From JADCCX01 sp031431475 (GTDB taxonomy: Bacteria; Pseudomonadota; Alphaproteobacteria; Rhizobiales; Beijerinckiaceae), in contig JANPDL010000018.1 of assembly GCA_031431475.1 (NCBI GenBank), forward strand, positions 1 to 64,000: 64,000 bases of DNA. The letters run 5' to 3'. A model generated the notes under the pieces. The model did not search any database and was not told where the DNA came from. It saw nothing but the letters and a program-made list of their open reading frames with translations. Position numbers and translations under genes: made by a program. This document shows positions 24,038 through 33,107 of the stretch, piece by piece (the stretch's first letter is position 1; each line of letters starts with the position of its first letter).

Positions 24038-24158
24038 AAGGGTTGGAAATCTCGATTGGTGTCATCCCCAGATAGAACCTGCAGCAGGTCCAACTGGGAA
24101 TGACAATAGCGGAGCAGAAACTGCCTATATTATATGCAATGTGCCTAAAACATAGTCA

Positions 24159-26201
24159 TTACGCGGCCGCTTTCAGCCCGCGCTTCTCCAGCAGGGCTCC
24201 CACGCTCGGAAGCTTGCCACGAAACAGCACATAAGCCTCATCCGGCTCGCGGCTGTGACCGGCCGAATAGATGAATGTCGCGAGTTTCTTCGCGGTTTCG
24301 CCATCAAAGATGTTGCCGCACTCCCGGAAGGCCTGAAACGCATCGGCATCCAGCACTTCGGACCAGAGATAGCTGTAATATCCCGCCGAATAGCCTTCGC
24401 CTGAGAAGACGTGGCTGAAATGCGGCGTGCGGTGGCGCATCGTGATCTCGGGCGGCATGCCAAGCTGCTCAAGCGTCTTTGCCTCGAACGCCGCGACATC
24501 GATATTGTCCGGGTCCGCCATAGTGTGAAATGCCAGATCGATCAGGGCGGAGGCGCAATATTCCACCGTCATGAAGCCCTGGTTGAACGTACGCGTGGCG
24601 ATCAGCTTGTCCAGCAGCACCTTGGGAATAGGTTCGCCTGTTGTGGCATGAACCGCATATTTGCCCAGAACCTCGGGCTGCTCCAGCCAGTGCTCGTAAA
24701 GCTGCGACGGCAGTTCCACGAAATCACGCGGTACATTGGTGCCCGACAGGCTGGGATAGGTCACATCCGACAGCATGCCATGCAAGGCGTGGCCGAATTC
24801 GTGGAACAGCGTGCGGGCATCATCAAAGGACAGCAGAGCAGGCTCGCCCACCGCCGGTTTCACGAAATTCATCACATTGGTGATGATCGGACGGATAGTG
24901 CGCCCCAGCTTCTGCTGGCCGCGAAAGCCGCTCATCCACGCGCCGGAATGCTTGCCGGGCCGGGCAAAATAATCCGCATAGAACAGCGCGACATGCTGGC
25001 CGGTCGCGTTCTTCACCTCGAAAGCCTGCACATCCGGATGATAGACCGGTGCCTGCGGTGCAGGGCTGAAGGTGAGGCCAAAAAGCTTCGTGGCGCAATC
25101 GAATGACGCTTGCATCATCCGCTCCAGCTGGAAATACGGCTTGATCACAGCTTCATCCAGCGCGTGCTTCTGCTGGCGCAATTTCTCGGAATAATAGCGC
25201 CAGTCCCATGGAGAAAGCGCAGTCAATCCATCGGCCTTCGCGATAGCTAGCAATTCGTCGCGTTCAGCTGCCGCCTGACGTTTGGCGGCAGGCCAGACAT
25301 CGTCGAGCAACTTCTGCGCATTGGCGGATGTCTTCGCCATGCTGTCAGAGAGCTTCATCGCGGCATAATCGGGATAGCCCAGAAGATGGGCATATTCCGC
25401 CCGAAGCTTAAGCGTCTCTCTGACGATAGGCTTATTGTCGGTGTCACCGTGATCGCCCCGTGAAGTCCAGGCACGGAAGGCTTTCTCCCGCAGGTCGCGG
25501 CGCGCAGAGAAAATGAGAAACGGCTCAACAGAGGAGCGTAGCAGGGTGACCACATAGCCGTTTGCCTTGCGATGTTCTGCCTCACCCCGGGCCGCGCTGA
25601 CGAGGAAGGCTGGCAATCCATTCAGATCGCTTTCGCCCAGCACCATGGTCCAGTCCGTCTCGTCCTTCAGCACGTTCTGGCTGAATGATGTGCCGAGTGT
25701 CGCTAGCCGTTGCTTGATGGCGGCGGCACGTTCTTTTGCCGCGCCTTCCAGTTGCGCACCGCTCTTGATGCAAGCCGTGTGGATCTTGGTCAGTGCCTGC
25801 TTCTGTTCTGGTGTTAGATCAAGCGTACCGGCTGCCTTGAAGAGCATATCGATGCGCCTGAACAGTGCAGCATTCGACCCGACGGCCTGATGGTGAACGG
25901 CGAGTTTGGGCGACATATCCCGCTCGATCGCGCGGATGTCGTCATTGGAATCCGTGCCTGCGATGTTCCAGAACACGGAAGAAACGCGTTCGAGATCTTC
26001 GCCCGAAAGCTCCAGAGCGTCGATGGTATTGGCATAAGTCGGCGCTGCCGGATCGTTGGCGATAATCTCGATTTCAGTCAGATGCTTCTGCATCGCGGCA
26101 TCAAATGCAGGCATGTAGTCCGACGGTAAAATCGCCGCGAAATCAGGTGCTTCAAAGGCTGATGTGAATCGCTGCATCAGCGGGTTGAATCGTTTTGTCA
26201 T
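24159..26201 (-). CDS. M3 family metallopeptidase (oligopeptidase A / Dcp type)
   Basis: 680 residues, typical for the thimet-oligopeptidase family of zinc peptidases that hydrolyse short peptides in the cytoplasm. The zinc motif HEFGH is at 467-471 (TLFHEFGHALHGM), and the C-terminal SHVFSGEGYSAGYYSYLWSE block is the family signature, with a substrate-binding Tyr pair. No signal peptide. The ATG at 26201 overlaps the stop of the upstream multicopper-oxidase-like gene (ATGA), so the pair is translationally coupled. Dcp, OpdA and PrlC are hard to separate by eye. Confidence 0.94.
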   Translation of the reverse strand: MTKRFNPLMQRFTSAFEAPDFAAILPSDYMPAFDAAMQKHLTEIEIIANDPAAPTYANTIDALELSGEDLERVSSVFWNIAGTDSNDDIRAIERDMSPKLAVHHQAVGSNAALFRRIDMLFKAAGTLDLTPEQKQALTKIHTACIKSGAQLEGAAKERAAAIKQRLATLGTSFSQNVLKDETDWTMVLGESDLNGLPAFLVSAARGEAEHRKANGYVVTLLRSSVEPFLIFSARRDLREKAFRAWTSRGDHGDTDNKPIVRETLKLRAEYAHLLGYPDYAAMKLSDSMAKTSANAQKLLDDVWPAAKRQAAAERDELLAIAKADGLTALSPWDWRYYSEKLRQQKHALDEAVIKPYFQLERMMQASFDCATKLFGLTFSPAPQAPVYHPDVQAFEVKNATGQHVALFYADYFARPGKHSGAWMSGFRGQQKLGRTIRPIITNVMNFVKPAVGEPALLSFDDARTLFHEFGHALHGMLSDVTYPSLSGTNVPRDFVELPSQLYEHWLEQPEVLGKYAVHATTGEPIPKVLLDKLIATRTFNQGFMTVEYCASALIDLAFHTMADPDNIDVAAFEAKTLEQLGMPPEITMRHRTPHFSHVFSGEGYSAGYYSYLWSEVLDADAFQAFRECGNIFDGETAKKLATFIYSAGHSREPDEAYVLFRGKLPSVGALLEKRGLKAAA

Positions 26202-27634
26202 GCCAGAACCTCGAACCAGCTGATCACACCGCCCTCCATATGCTCCAGAACAGTGGAGCGGATGAGCCATTTGCCGACATTGTCGGCCACAAACGATATA
26301 CGCACCGTCTTGCCATCAGGCACGATCACTGTGTCTAGAAAGAACGGCTCCCAGCCGTCATCCAGACCGTGCAACACGCGAAAAGTATGGCCGTGGACGC
26401 GGATGACCTGCACCCAGCTTCCCCGATTGGTCAACGCTACGACGACAACCGCGCCCTTTTTGACGCTGAAAAGCGGCTTTCCCGCGATACCCGACGGAAA
26501 TCCGTAGTTCAAAGTCCAGACCTTGGCAGCATCTGGCAGTTTTTGCGCGATGATGTCAGCGGCAGCGCCTGGACCAGCCGGGTCCTTCGCATCCCAGCCG
26601 CCTGCGATAGTGAATTCAGCCCGTCGGGCCTCCTGAAGGCGCATGCCAGGCGGAAGCGCAGGATTGAGCGGAAGCTCGGGGATCGGCTTTTTGGCAGCCA
26701 CTGGATCGCCGGCGGTGACAAAGCGCATCACGGGCAAACCGTCGCCCAACGCCACAGCGACCACGGTCTCTGCACCTGCAGTTTCGGGCATATCCAGCAC
26801 CATGTCATAGCGTGAGCCAGGCGCAACGATAACCTGCTTACGCAACGGATCAAAAGATTCACATGGCTGCCCGTCAATCGCGATGCAGGTCGCCTTGGCC
26901 ATGCCTCTGAAGGTCATAGGAAGAACCCGCGCATTCATGATGCCGCCAATCCTGAGCCTTACGCGCGATCTCGGAGGCAGCGTGATCACTTCAGGCACAG
27001 GCTTGCCGTTGATCGTCAGAGTGTTGCCAAGGCGTCCAAGCCGGGCGTTGTCGGCCGGAATTTTGAAGTCCGGATCAATCTGCCCATCCGGTGCAAGCCG
27101 CCAGTCATCGAGCAAAACAGCCAAATCTTGGTCGATTTCGGCGGACCAGCTGGCTTCCTCGACGATAAGCAAACCCGAAAGACCGCGTTCCATCTGCTCG
27201 CTTGTCTGACTCGGCGTATTCGGTACCAGCGGATGGTAGAGATAGACGCCGGCATCCTGCGGCGTGAAATTGAGATCGAAACTCTGTCCAGGCTGCACCG
27301 CCGGTTGCGTCAGGCCAGCGACACCATCCATCGCGTTCGCAATGCGATACCCCGAGAGATGCAGTGTTGTCGGTTGCTTCAGGTCATTGACCAGCCGGAT
27401 CGTGGCGGGCTGGTTCTGCTTGAGCCGGATGACTGGACCGGGCGTTTCACTGTTGTAGGTCCAGACGTTGGTCTCCGGCGCGGGCTCCGGTCGCAAGCGC
27501 CGCTTGCCGGGAGTGGCGGTGAGGATGACGGGCTGTGTCGCCTGCTGTGCCTGCAAAGGCAGGGTGCTGACCGTTGCCAAGATCCCGATAATGGCCTGAC
27601 GGCGATCCAGTTGAATTGTCTTCAAGGGCTGCAT
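26198..27634 (-). CDS. Multicopper-oxidase-fold protein lacking most copper ligands
   Basis: A 478-residue periplasmic protein with a likely Tat signal (LDRRQAIIGILATVSTLPLQAQQ). Its three cupredoxin domains are recognisable, but the metal sites are changed. The first HxHG is HLSG (92-95), the second HxH is HPL (134), the HPxHxH region reads VHGHTF, and the HCHxxxH/axial-Met site is RSTVLEH with Val at the axial position. It therefore probably cannot be an active oxidase; FtsP/SufI is a known copper-free relative. It precedes and overlaps the M3 peptidase by four bases. The Tat genes are in this window. Confidence 0.8.
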   Translation of the reverse strand: MQPLKTIQLDRRQAIIGILATVSTLPLQAQQATQPVILTATPGKRRLRPEPAPETNVWTYNSETPGPVIRLKQNQPATIRLVNDLKQPTTLHLSGYRIANAMDGVAGLTQPAVQPGQSFDLNFTPQDAGVYLYHPLVPNTPSQTSEQMERGLSGLLIVEEASWSAEIDQDLAVLLDDWRLAPDGQIDPDFKIPADNARLGRLGNTLTINGKPVPEVITLPPRSRVRLRIGGIMNARVLPMTFRGMAKATCIAIDGQPCESFDPLRKQVIVAPGSRYDMVLDMPETAGAETVVAVALGDGLPVMRFVTAGDPVAAKKPIPELPLNPALPPGMRLQEARRAEFTIAGGWDAKDPAGPGAAADIIAQKLPDAAKVWTLNYGFPSGIAGKPLFSVKKGAVVVVALTNRGSWVQVIRVHGHTFRVLHGLDDGWEPFFLDTVIVPDGKTVRISFVADNVGKWLIRSTVLEHMEGGVISWFEVLA

Positions 27635-27804
27635 TTCATCAAATGAAGGAAGGGTAGATCGTCATATGTCGCGATTTGCCCGCCTCGTCGAGAAGCAATC
27701 GCCGTTCTTCGGCAAACCATATTTTTTTGCTGCACATCCTCTCGCAATCCGCTAAGGCCACCGCTCTCGACAGAGGTTCTGCGTCGCTTTTCTGCGGTCA
27801 GAAT

Positions 27805-27887
27805 GCGGGCGTGGCGGAACTGGTAGACGCGCTGGATTTAGGTTCCAGTGAGCAATCGTGGGGGTTCGATTCCCTCCGCCCGCACCA
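27805..27887 (+). tRNA. tRNA-Leu (anticodon UAG)
   Basis: The acceptor stem GCGGGCG/CGCCCGC is followed by an encoded CCA. The anticodon stem is CTGGA/TCCAG with loop TTTAGGT, so the anticodon is TAG (27839-27841). A D-arm with GGTAGACGC, a short variable arm, and the T-arm GGGGGTTCGATTCCCTC complete it. It decodes CUN leucine codons. It lies between the multicopper-oxidase-like gene and trigger factor; 70 bases later tig begins. Confidence 0.96.
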
Positions 27888-27961
27888 ATTGGACTGCACG
27901 GCCACGGCTGGCGCAACCTGTGTCGCAACCATTTTGAACGATTAACGAAGGCGTTAGACCC

Positions 27962-29380
27962 ATGCAGATCACCGAAACGATGGCCGAAGGCCTGAAGCGC
28001 CAATACAAGATCGTTGTACCGGCTGGCGATCTTGCCAAGCGGATGGAGGACGAACTGGTATCGCTGCAGAAGCGTGCCAATATCCCCGGATTCCGCCCAG
28101 GCAAGGTTCCGCAGCAGCATCTCAAGCGCGTCTACGGCAAGTCGGTCATGGCTGATGTCGTGCAGAACGCTGTCAATGAGGTGAACAAGAAGATCGTCGA
28201 TGACAACGGCCTCAAGCTCGCTTTTGAGCCAGCCGTGAATTTTCCACAGGACCAGGGCAAGATCGAAGCGGTGATGGACGCCAAGAGTGACCTTGAATAC
28301 ACCGTCTCGCTCGAAATTCTGCCGAAGTTTGATATCGTCGATCACGCTGATATATCGCTCGAAAAGCAGGTGGCCGAAGTGCCGGACGCGGATGTCGTGG
28401 CCGCAATCGAGCGCATGGCTGAGCCATCACGCGCCTATACTGACAAGGGTGCCAAGGCGAAGGCCGACAAGGGCGATCGCGTCACCGTGGATTTCGTTGG
28501 CCGCATCGACGGCGTCGAGTTTGATGGTGGCAAGGGCGACGATATTCAGGTCGTGCTGGGTTCCAACAGCTTCATACCCGGTTTCGAGGATCAGGTCGCT
28601 GGCATGAAGACCGGCGAGAAAAAGCTGGTGAAGGTGTCTTTCCCTGCGAATTATCAGGCTCCCGGCCTTGCGGGCAAGGATGCCGAATTCGACGTCACGG
28701 CTAAGGTCATTGAATCCGCCGGCGAACTGGTGGTGAACGACGATCTCGCCAAGCAATACGGCATGGAAGATCTCGGCAAGCTCAAGGAAGCGGTGAAGAT
28801 CACCATGTCTTCCGAGCTGGAAGGTGCGGCGCGCCGCAAAATGAAGCGCAAGCTTCTCGATGCGCTGGATGCCAAATACACCTTCGAACTGCCACCGACC
28901 CTGCTGGAGCAGGAATTCACCGCGATCTGGAACAATGTCACGACCGAGATGAAGGCTGCCAACAAGACCTTCGAGGACGAGGACACGACCGAAGCGAAGG
29001 CCCGTGAGGATTACCAGAAGATCGCCTCGCGCAGGGTCCGCCTCGGCCTCGTGCTTGCCGAGATCGGCGAGAAGGCCGCCGTGCAGGTTACCGACGATGA
29101 AGTTAGCCAGGGCCTCGTGGCCCGCGCCCGCCAGTTCCCCGGCCAGGAAAAGGCGGTTTGGGACTATTACCGCAAGAACCCGCAGGCGCTGGCGGAAGTC
29201 CGCGCGCCGATCTTCGAGGAAAAGGTCGTCGACCACATCCTGACGCAGGTAAAAATCGTCGAGAAGTCGGTCAGCAAGGAATCCCTGCTGAACGAAGAAG
29301 ATGAGGACGAGGCTGCTCCTGCCGCCGAGAAGCCCAAGAAGGCACCTGCGAAGAAGGCCAAGAAAGCTGACGCCGAGTAA
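27962..29380 (+). CDS. tig: Trigger factor
   Basis: 472 residues. Ribosome-bound chaperone and peptidyl-prolyl isomerase for nascent chains. Seen: the N-terminal ribosome-binding loop signature IPGFRPGKVPQQHLKR (residues 44-60), the FKBP domain around 160-245 (GDRVTVDFVGRIDGVEFDGG), and the helical C-terminal arms, then a Lys/Ala-rich tail (EKPKKAPAKKAKKADAE). The start ATG is the family start. A strong terminator follows 50 bases after the stop. In many genomes tig precedes clpPX and lon; here it does not. Confidence 0.97.
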   Translation: MQITETMAEGLKRQYKIVVPAGDLAKRMEDELVSLQKRANIPGFRPGKVPQQHLKRVYGKSVMADVVQNAVNEVNKKIVDDNGLKLAFEPAVNFPQDQGKIEAVMDAKSDLEYTVSLEILPKFDIVDHADISLEKQVAEVPDADVVAAIERMAEPSRAYTDKGAKAKADKGDRVTVDFVGRIDGVEFDGGKGDDIQVVLGSNSFIPGFEDQVAGMKTGEKKLVKVSFPANYQAPGLAGKDAEFDVTAKVIESAGELVVNDDLAKQYGMEDLGKLKEAVKITMSSELEGAARRKMKRKLLDALDAKYTFELPPTLLEQEFTAIWNNVTTEMKAANKTFEDEDTTEAKAREDYQKIASRRVRLGLVLAEIGEKAAVQVTDDEVSQGLVARARQFPGQEKAVWDYYRKNPQALAEVRAPIFEEKVVDHILTQVKIVEKSVSKESLLNEEDEDEAAPAAEKPKKAPAKKAKKADAE

Positions 29381-29430
29381 GGCGAAAGCCGAATGAGTTC
29401 AGCGTTCTGAGAGCCTTTGTTGAATCAGAA

Positions 29431-29457
29431 AAACCGCCGGTTTCCCGGCGGTTTTTT
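29431..29457 (+). terminator. Rho-independent terminator after tig
   Basis: Ten-base stem AAACCGCCGG/CCGGCGGTTT with a four-base TTTC loop, then six T. It lies between two convergent genes, and the A-tract on the left makes it possibly bidirectional for the secreted-protein gene on the other strand. Confidence 0.92.
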
Positions 29458-29485
29458 ATTGGGTCGATGAAGTCCGAGAACCCGC

Positions 29486-31288
29486 TCACTCGTTAGCAGA
29501 CGCCGTGATGTCCACCTTCTTCAAGATATCCATTGGGTTCGCCAACGCCAGAAAGTCTGTCGCGCCGATGCCGGAACCCTTGGCAGTCACATTGACCTTG
29601 AGATTCTTCGGTTCTGCCACGAACTTGCCCAGCACCGTGCCCAGCATCTTCGCCGCCGGGTGATCGCCCAGCATCATCGGTATCGCAAGCGTTGCACCTG
29701 CTGCCAGTTCCGCCCGCACATCCTCTGGCTTGCGCTTGGTTTCCCGTGCTTGTTTGGCAATCAGTTTCTCGAACAGGCTCTCGTTCGTCACCGTCAGGTT
29801 GACAGTCTTCGCGCTGACACCAAGCGCCGCCACCGCCGCGATGGCCTTGTCCGGCGTGAAGATTTCCTTCGGCACATTGGCGATTTCTGCCGTCAGCTTT
29901 GACGCGAACATGCCGACGGAACGAACAGACAGCTCGTTCAGCTTCATCACTTTCGTGGCCTGATCCCATGTCTGGTTATAGCGTGCGGAGAGATCGAGGC
30001 TCTTGTAGCCCATGGCGAGAATGTCCTGCAGGCCCTTTTCCTTCGTGTTGGGCGGGATATCCATCTGCAATTTTTCAAGCGCAATGGCGATATTCGCCGG
30101 GATAGCACCCACATGGTTTGCCATCTTCGTCTCGAACAGGCCAAGCTTTGCGCGGATCCGCTCCTTGGGGTCCTTTTGATCCGGAACATCGATATCGATG
30201 CCGGACATGCGGATGAGATCGATCTTCGGGATGAACGCCGTCGGATCGACATCAGCCATTTTCGGATCAGCGCTGGCCGCCATTGTCTGCAAGGCGCTCA
30301 TCATGCTGGCCAGGCTGACACCCTCGACCGAAATCTCGCCGAAATTAACGGTGTCCTTGCCGTTCAGGACCTTGAAGCCCAGCATCGTGAAGCGCCCCGG
30401 TACATCCGCACCACCTGCGCCGGCCATGCGATCCATGCTGATCTTGACCGGTGGTTTGCCGGGAAGGGTGCTTTCACCAGCCATACCCTTCATTTCCATA
30501 TTGCCGAAGGACATAGCACCGAGCATCTCGGTCATCATCATGAGCCCGAATTTCTCACTGTCTTTGGATTTGTCTTTTCCCAGCTTCTCCGCCTGCGCCA
30601 CCAGATCCATGACTGATGTCGAAAGCGCCTTGAGCTTGAAATCCTTCGCGCTGATCTCGTTGAAGGTAAAATTGGCGATATTGCCCATCTTGTAGGTTGT
30701 TTTGCCAACTGTCTGCTCGGCCATAGCCACCTTTAGCGCCTCGCCTGGCTGGGCCTTGTCAAACATGAAGCGCAGCATCAGGGGCAGATCTAGGCCCTTC
30801 ATCGTCATGCCTGCCATTGTCATCTCGAAGCCGGGGAAGTCCTTGTTCTTGCCGCTGGATTTGGCCACCGCCGTCATCATGGGCGTTGTGGCCTCAGCGA
30901 TCACGCCGTTGCGGATGTCACGCATCACCAGATCCTTGTAGGTCGTGGTGGATGTTGCGTCCGGCAGCACCTGCGTCATTTCGATCGTGGGAATCGTGAT
31001 CGATTGCGCCGATAGCTTTGCGAGCCGCTGTCCCAACGTGTTCACCGTCTTGGCGTCGAAAAGTGCCTCGAGTTCAGCTTTGGATGCGGTTGAACCCTCA
31101 ACCGTGATTTTTGGGATATTGACCGTACCCAGTTCACCCTTGAAACTCAGGTTTTCGAGAACAACGGCTGATTGTGCCCAGGCAATGCCTGCATTTTCGG
31201 GAAAAAAGTAAGGGCTGCTGATCGGGGCGACGAGAGCGAGGGCCGCAACGGATGCTGATGCGAGGAAGCGTTTCAAGAGACTCTCCAT
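29486..31288 (-). CDS. Large secreted protein, unknown function
   Basis: 600 residues with an N-terminal signal peptide and likely cleavage near residue 39 (GIAWAQS). The mature protein is rich in Met, Lys and Ala with regular hydrophobic patterns such as IPTIEMTQVLPD and EMTMAGMTMKGLDLPLM. They suggest a long beta-rich or amphipathic fold, perhaps periplasmic or surface-exposed. There is no catalytic motif, transmembrane segment after the signal, or family I recognise. It stands alone between the tig terminator and erpA, and is probably specific to related alphaproteobacteria. Confidence 0.65.
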   Translation of the reverse strand: MESLLKRFLASASVAALALVAPISSPYFFPENAGIAWAQSAVVLENLSFKGELGTVNIPKITVEGSTASKAELEALFDAKTVNTLGQRLAKLSAQSITIPTIEMTQVLPDATSTTTYKDLVMRDIRNGVIAEATTPMMTAVAKSSGKNKDFPGFEMTMAGMTMKGLDLPLMLRFMFDKAQPGEALKVAMAEQTVGKTTYKMGNIANFTFNEISAKDFKLKALSTSVMDLVAQAEKLGKDKSKDSEKFGLMMMTEMLGAMSFGNMEMKGMAGESTLPGKPPVKISMDRMAGAGGADVPGRFTMLGFKVLNGKDTVNFGEISVEGVSLASMMSALQTMAASADPKMADVDPTAFIPKIDLIRMSGIDIDVPDQKDPKERIRAKLGLFETKMANHVGAIPANIAIALEKLQMDIPPNTKEKGLQDILAMGYKSLDLSARYNQTWDQATKVMKLNELSVRSVGMFASKLTAEIANVPKEIFTPDKAIAAVAALGVSAKTVNLTVTNESLFEKLIAKQARETKRKPEDVRAELAAGATLAIPMMLGDHPAAKMLGTVLGKFVAEPKNLKVNVTAKGSGIGATDFLALANPMDILKKVDITASANE

Positions 31289-31401
31289 GAGTGGAAAAAG
31301 GGACGAAGACGCAAAAAGGCGCAGATAACTGTTGCGAGCGTTTGAACCGGATTCGCGAATTATGGAGATATTGCGGTCAAATGGTCAATTGCGGTCAAGA
31401 A

Positions 31402-31746
31402 TCACAGGGAAAATGACGTTCCGCAACCGCAGCCCGATGTGGCGAGCGGGTTGTTGATCCGAAACGACTGACCCATGAGATCATCGACGAAATCGATGGT
31501 CGCGCCTTTCATGTACTCGACCGAAACCGAATCGATAAGCACCGTTGCCCCGTCACGCGCGACAATGATGTCGTCCTCGCCCCGGTCCTTGCCGATATCG
31601 AAGGCATAGGAAAAGCCCGAGCAACCGCCACCGTTGACGCTTATGCGCAGCGCAGCACCCGCATCTTCCGTGCTGAGGATAGCACTGACGCGTTTTGCCG
31701 CCCGTTCCGTCAAAGTGATGGGTGTCTCGATCGTGTCAGTAGCCAT
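31402..31746 (-). CDS. erpA: Iron-sulfur cluster insertion protein ErpA
   Basis: 114 residues, an A-type carrier of Fe-S clusters delivering them to target apoproteins. The three ligand cysteines are present: Cys42 in NGGGCSGFSY and Cys106 and Cys108 in SGCGCGTSF. Start MATDTIETPITLTERAA at 31746; an upstream ATG at 31764 is also in frame but less family-like. Divergent from the dGTPase gene with about 53 bases between starts, an arrangement common in Hyphomicrobiales. Confidence 0.95.
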   Translation of the reverse strand: MATDTIETPITLTERAAKRVSAILSTEDAGAALRISVNGGGCSGFSYAFDIGKDRGEDDIIVARDGATVLIDSVSVEYMKGATIDFVDDLMGQSFRINNPLATSGCGCGTSFSL

Positions 31747-31799
31747 GAAAGCGTGTCCCCGCACTTGGTTCGGTCGCTATGAAAAGGTAATGGCGATGT

Positions 31800-33053
31800 G
31801 TGAAGACTTCAACCTCGGATAAACGCATGGGTGCCAGACCGGCAAACCTTGGCCCCGGAGAGCGGTGGCGTGCGGCTTATGCTGCTGATCCGGCGCGTAG
31901 CCGTGGTCGTCTGATCCCGGAACCGGCATCGCCCACTCGCAGCGAGTTCCAGCGTGACCGGGACCGCATTATCCATTCCACTGCGTTTCGCAGGCTCAAG
32001 CACAAGACGCAGGTCTTTCTGGAACACGAGGGTGACCATTATCGCACACGCCTCACGCACACGCTGGAGGTCGCGCAAATCGCACGGTCCATTGCGCGGG
32101 CGCTGGGGCTGGACGAGGATCTGGCAGAAACGCTGGCGCTTGCCCACGATCTGGGACACACGCCGTTCGGCCATGCCGGTGAGCGGGCGCTGGACCGAGC
32201 GCTGGCGGGGCATGGGGGCTTTGACCACAACGCCCATTCCCTGAAGATCGTGACCATGCTGGAGCACCGTTACGCGGCCTTCGACGGGTTGAACCTGAGC
32301 TGGGAGACGCTGGAAGGTCTGGTCAAGCACAATGGCCCGCTGACGGATCGTGCGGGCAAAACCGTTGGAAGCCACGCGGAAAAGGCGATTCCGGCGTTCA
32401 TCCAATCCTACGACGCCAGGCATCCTCTCGAACTCTGGACGCAATCCAGCGGCGAGGCGCAGGCGGCGGCCATCGCAGATGACATTGCCTACAATGCCCA
32501 CGATATCGATGATGGCTTGCGGTCCGGCATTCTGGCCTTCGACGAATTGTCGGAAGTGCCGTTTCTGGCGCGACTGATCGGCGATATCGACAAGGCGTGG
32601 CCCGGGCTTGAGCGCGTGCGCGCCACCCATGAATTGCAGCGCCGTATCATCACGTTTCTGGTAGAAGATGTGATCAGCGAAAGTGCACGGGAGATCGAAC
32701 GCGCAAAATTCACCTCGGCGGAAGCGGTGAGGGCACACGACAGCGCTATCATTCGTTTCTCGAACAGCACATTCCAGCATGTCTGCAGTCTGCGCGCCTT
32801 TCTCTTTCCGCGGCTCTACCGCCATCCGCGCATCATGGGGACGATGACGCAGGCCGAAGGGATGGTTGAGCGGCTTTTTGCAGCATTCATGGCTGACCCT
32901 GCCCGTTTGCCAGACGAGTGGCGCGATCTGTTTACGACGATGCCGGAAACAGATCGCGCCATACACATCGGTGATTTTATTGCCGGTATGACGGACCGCT
33001 ATGCCATAGAGATGCACAGCCGCTTGTTTGACGGCGCAGCGGATTTGCTTTAG
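31800..33053 (+). CDS. Deoxyguanosinetriphosphate triphosphohydrolase-like protein
   Basis: 417 residues. A DGTPase-family HD-domain hydrolase that removes triphosphate from dNTPs. The metal site is visible: His87 in RTRLTHTLE, His116-Asp117 in LALAHDLGHTPFGHAGE, and the SEFQRDRDRIIHSTAFRRLKHKTQVF N-terminal region. Start GTG 31800 is accepted, but ATG 31827 (MGARPANLGPGE) is an alternative. It usually precedes argS in this order, and does so here by 45-54 bases. Confidence 0.93.
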   Translation: MKTSTSDKRMGARPANLGPGERWRAAYAADPARSRGRLIPEPASPTRSEFQRDRDRIIHSTAFRRLKHKTQVFLEHEGDHYRTRLTHTLEVAQIARSIARALGLDEDLAETLALAHDLGHTPFGHAGERALDRALAGHGGFDHNAHSLKIVTMLEHRYAAFDGLNLSWETLEGLVKHNGPLTDRAGKTVGSHAEKAIPAFIQSYDARHPLELWTQSSGEAQAAAIADDIAYNAHDIDDGLRSGILAFDELSEVPFLARLIGDIDKAWPGLERVRATHELQRRIITFLVEDVISESAREIERAKFTSAEAVRAHDSAIIRFSNSTFQHVCSLRAFLFPRLYRHPRIMGTMTQAEGMVERLFAAFMADPARLPDEWRDLFTTMPETDRAIHIGDFIAGMTDRYAIEMHSRLFDGAADLL

Positions 33054-33107
33054 CCGCCACGCGCGTTCCGCCGTTGCGGCGCATTCTTTCCCACTGACGT
33101 GAGAATC

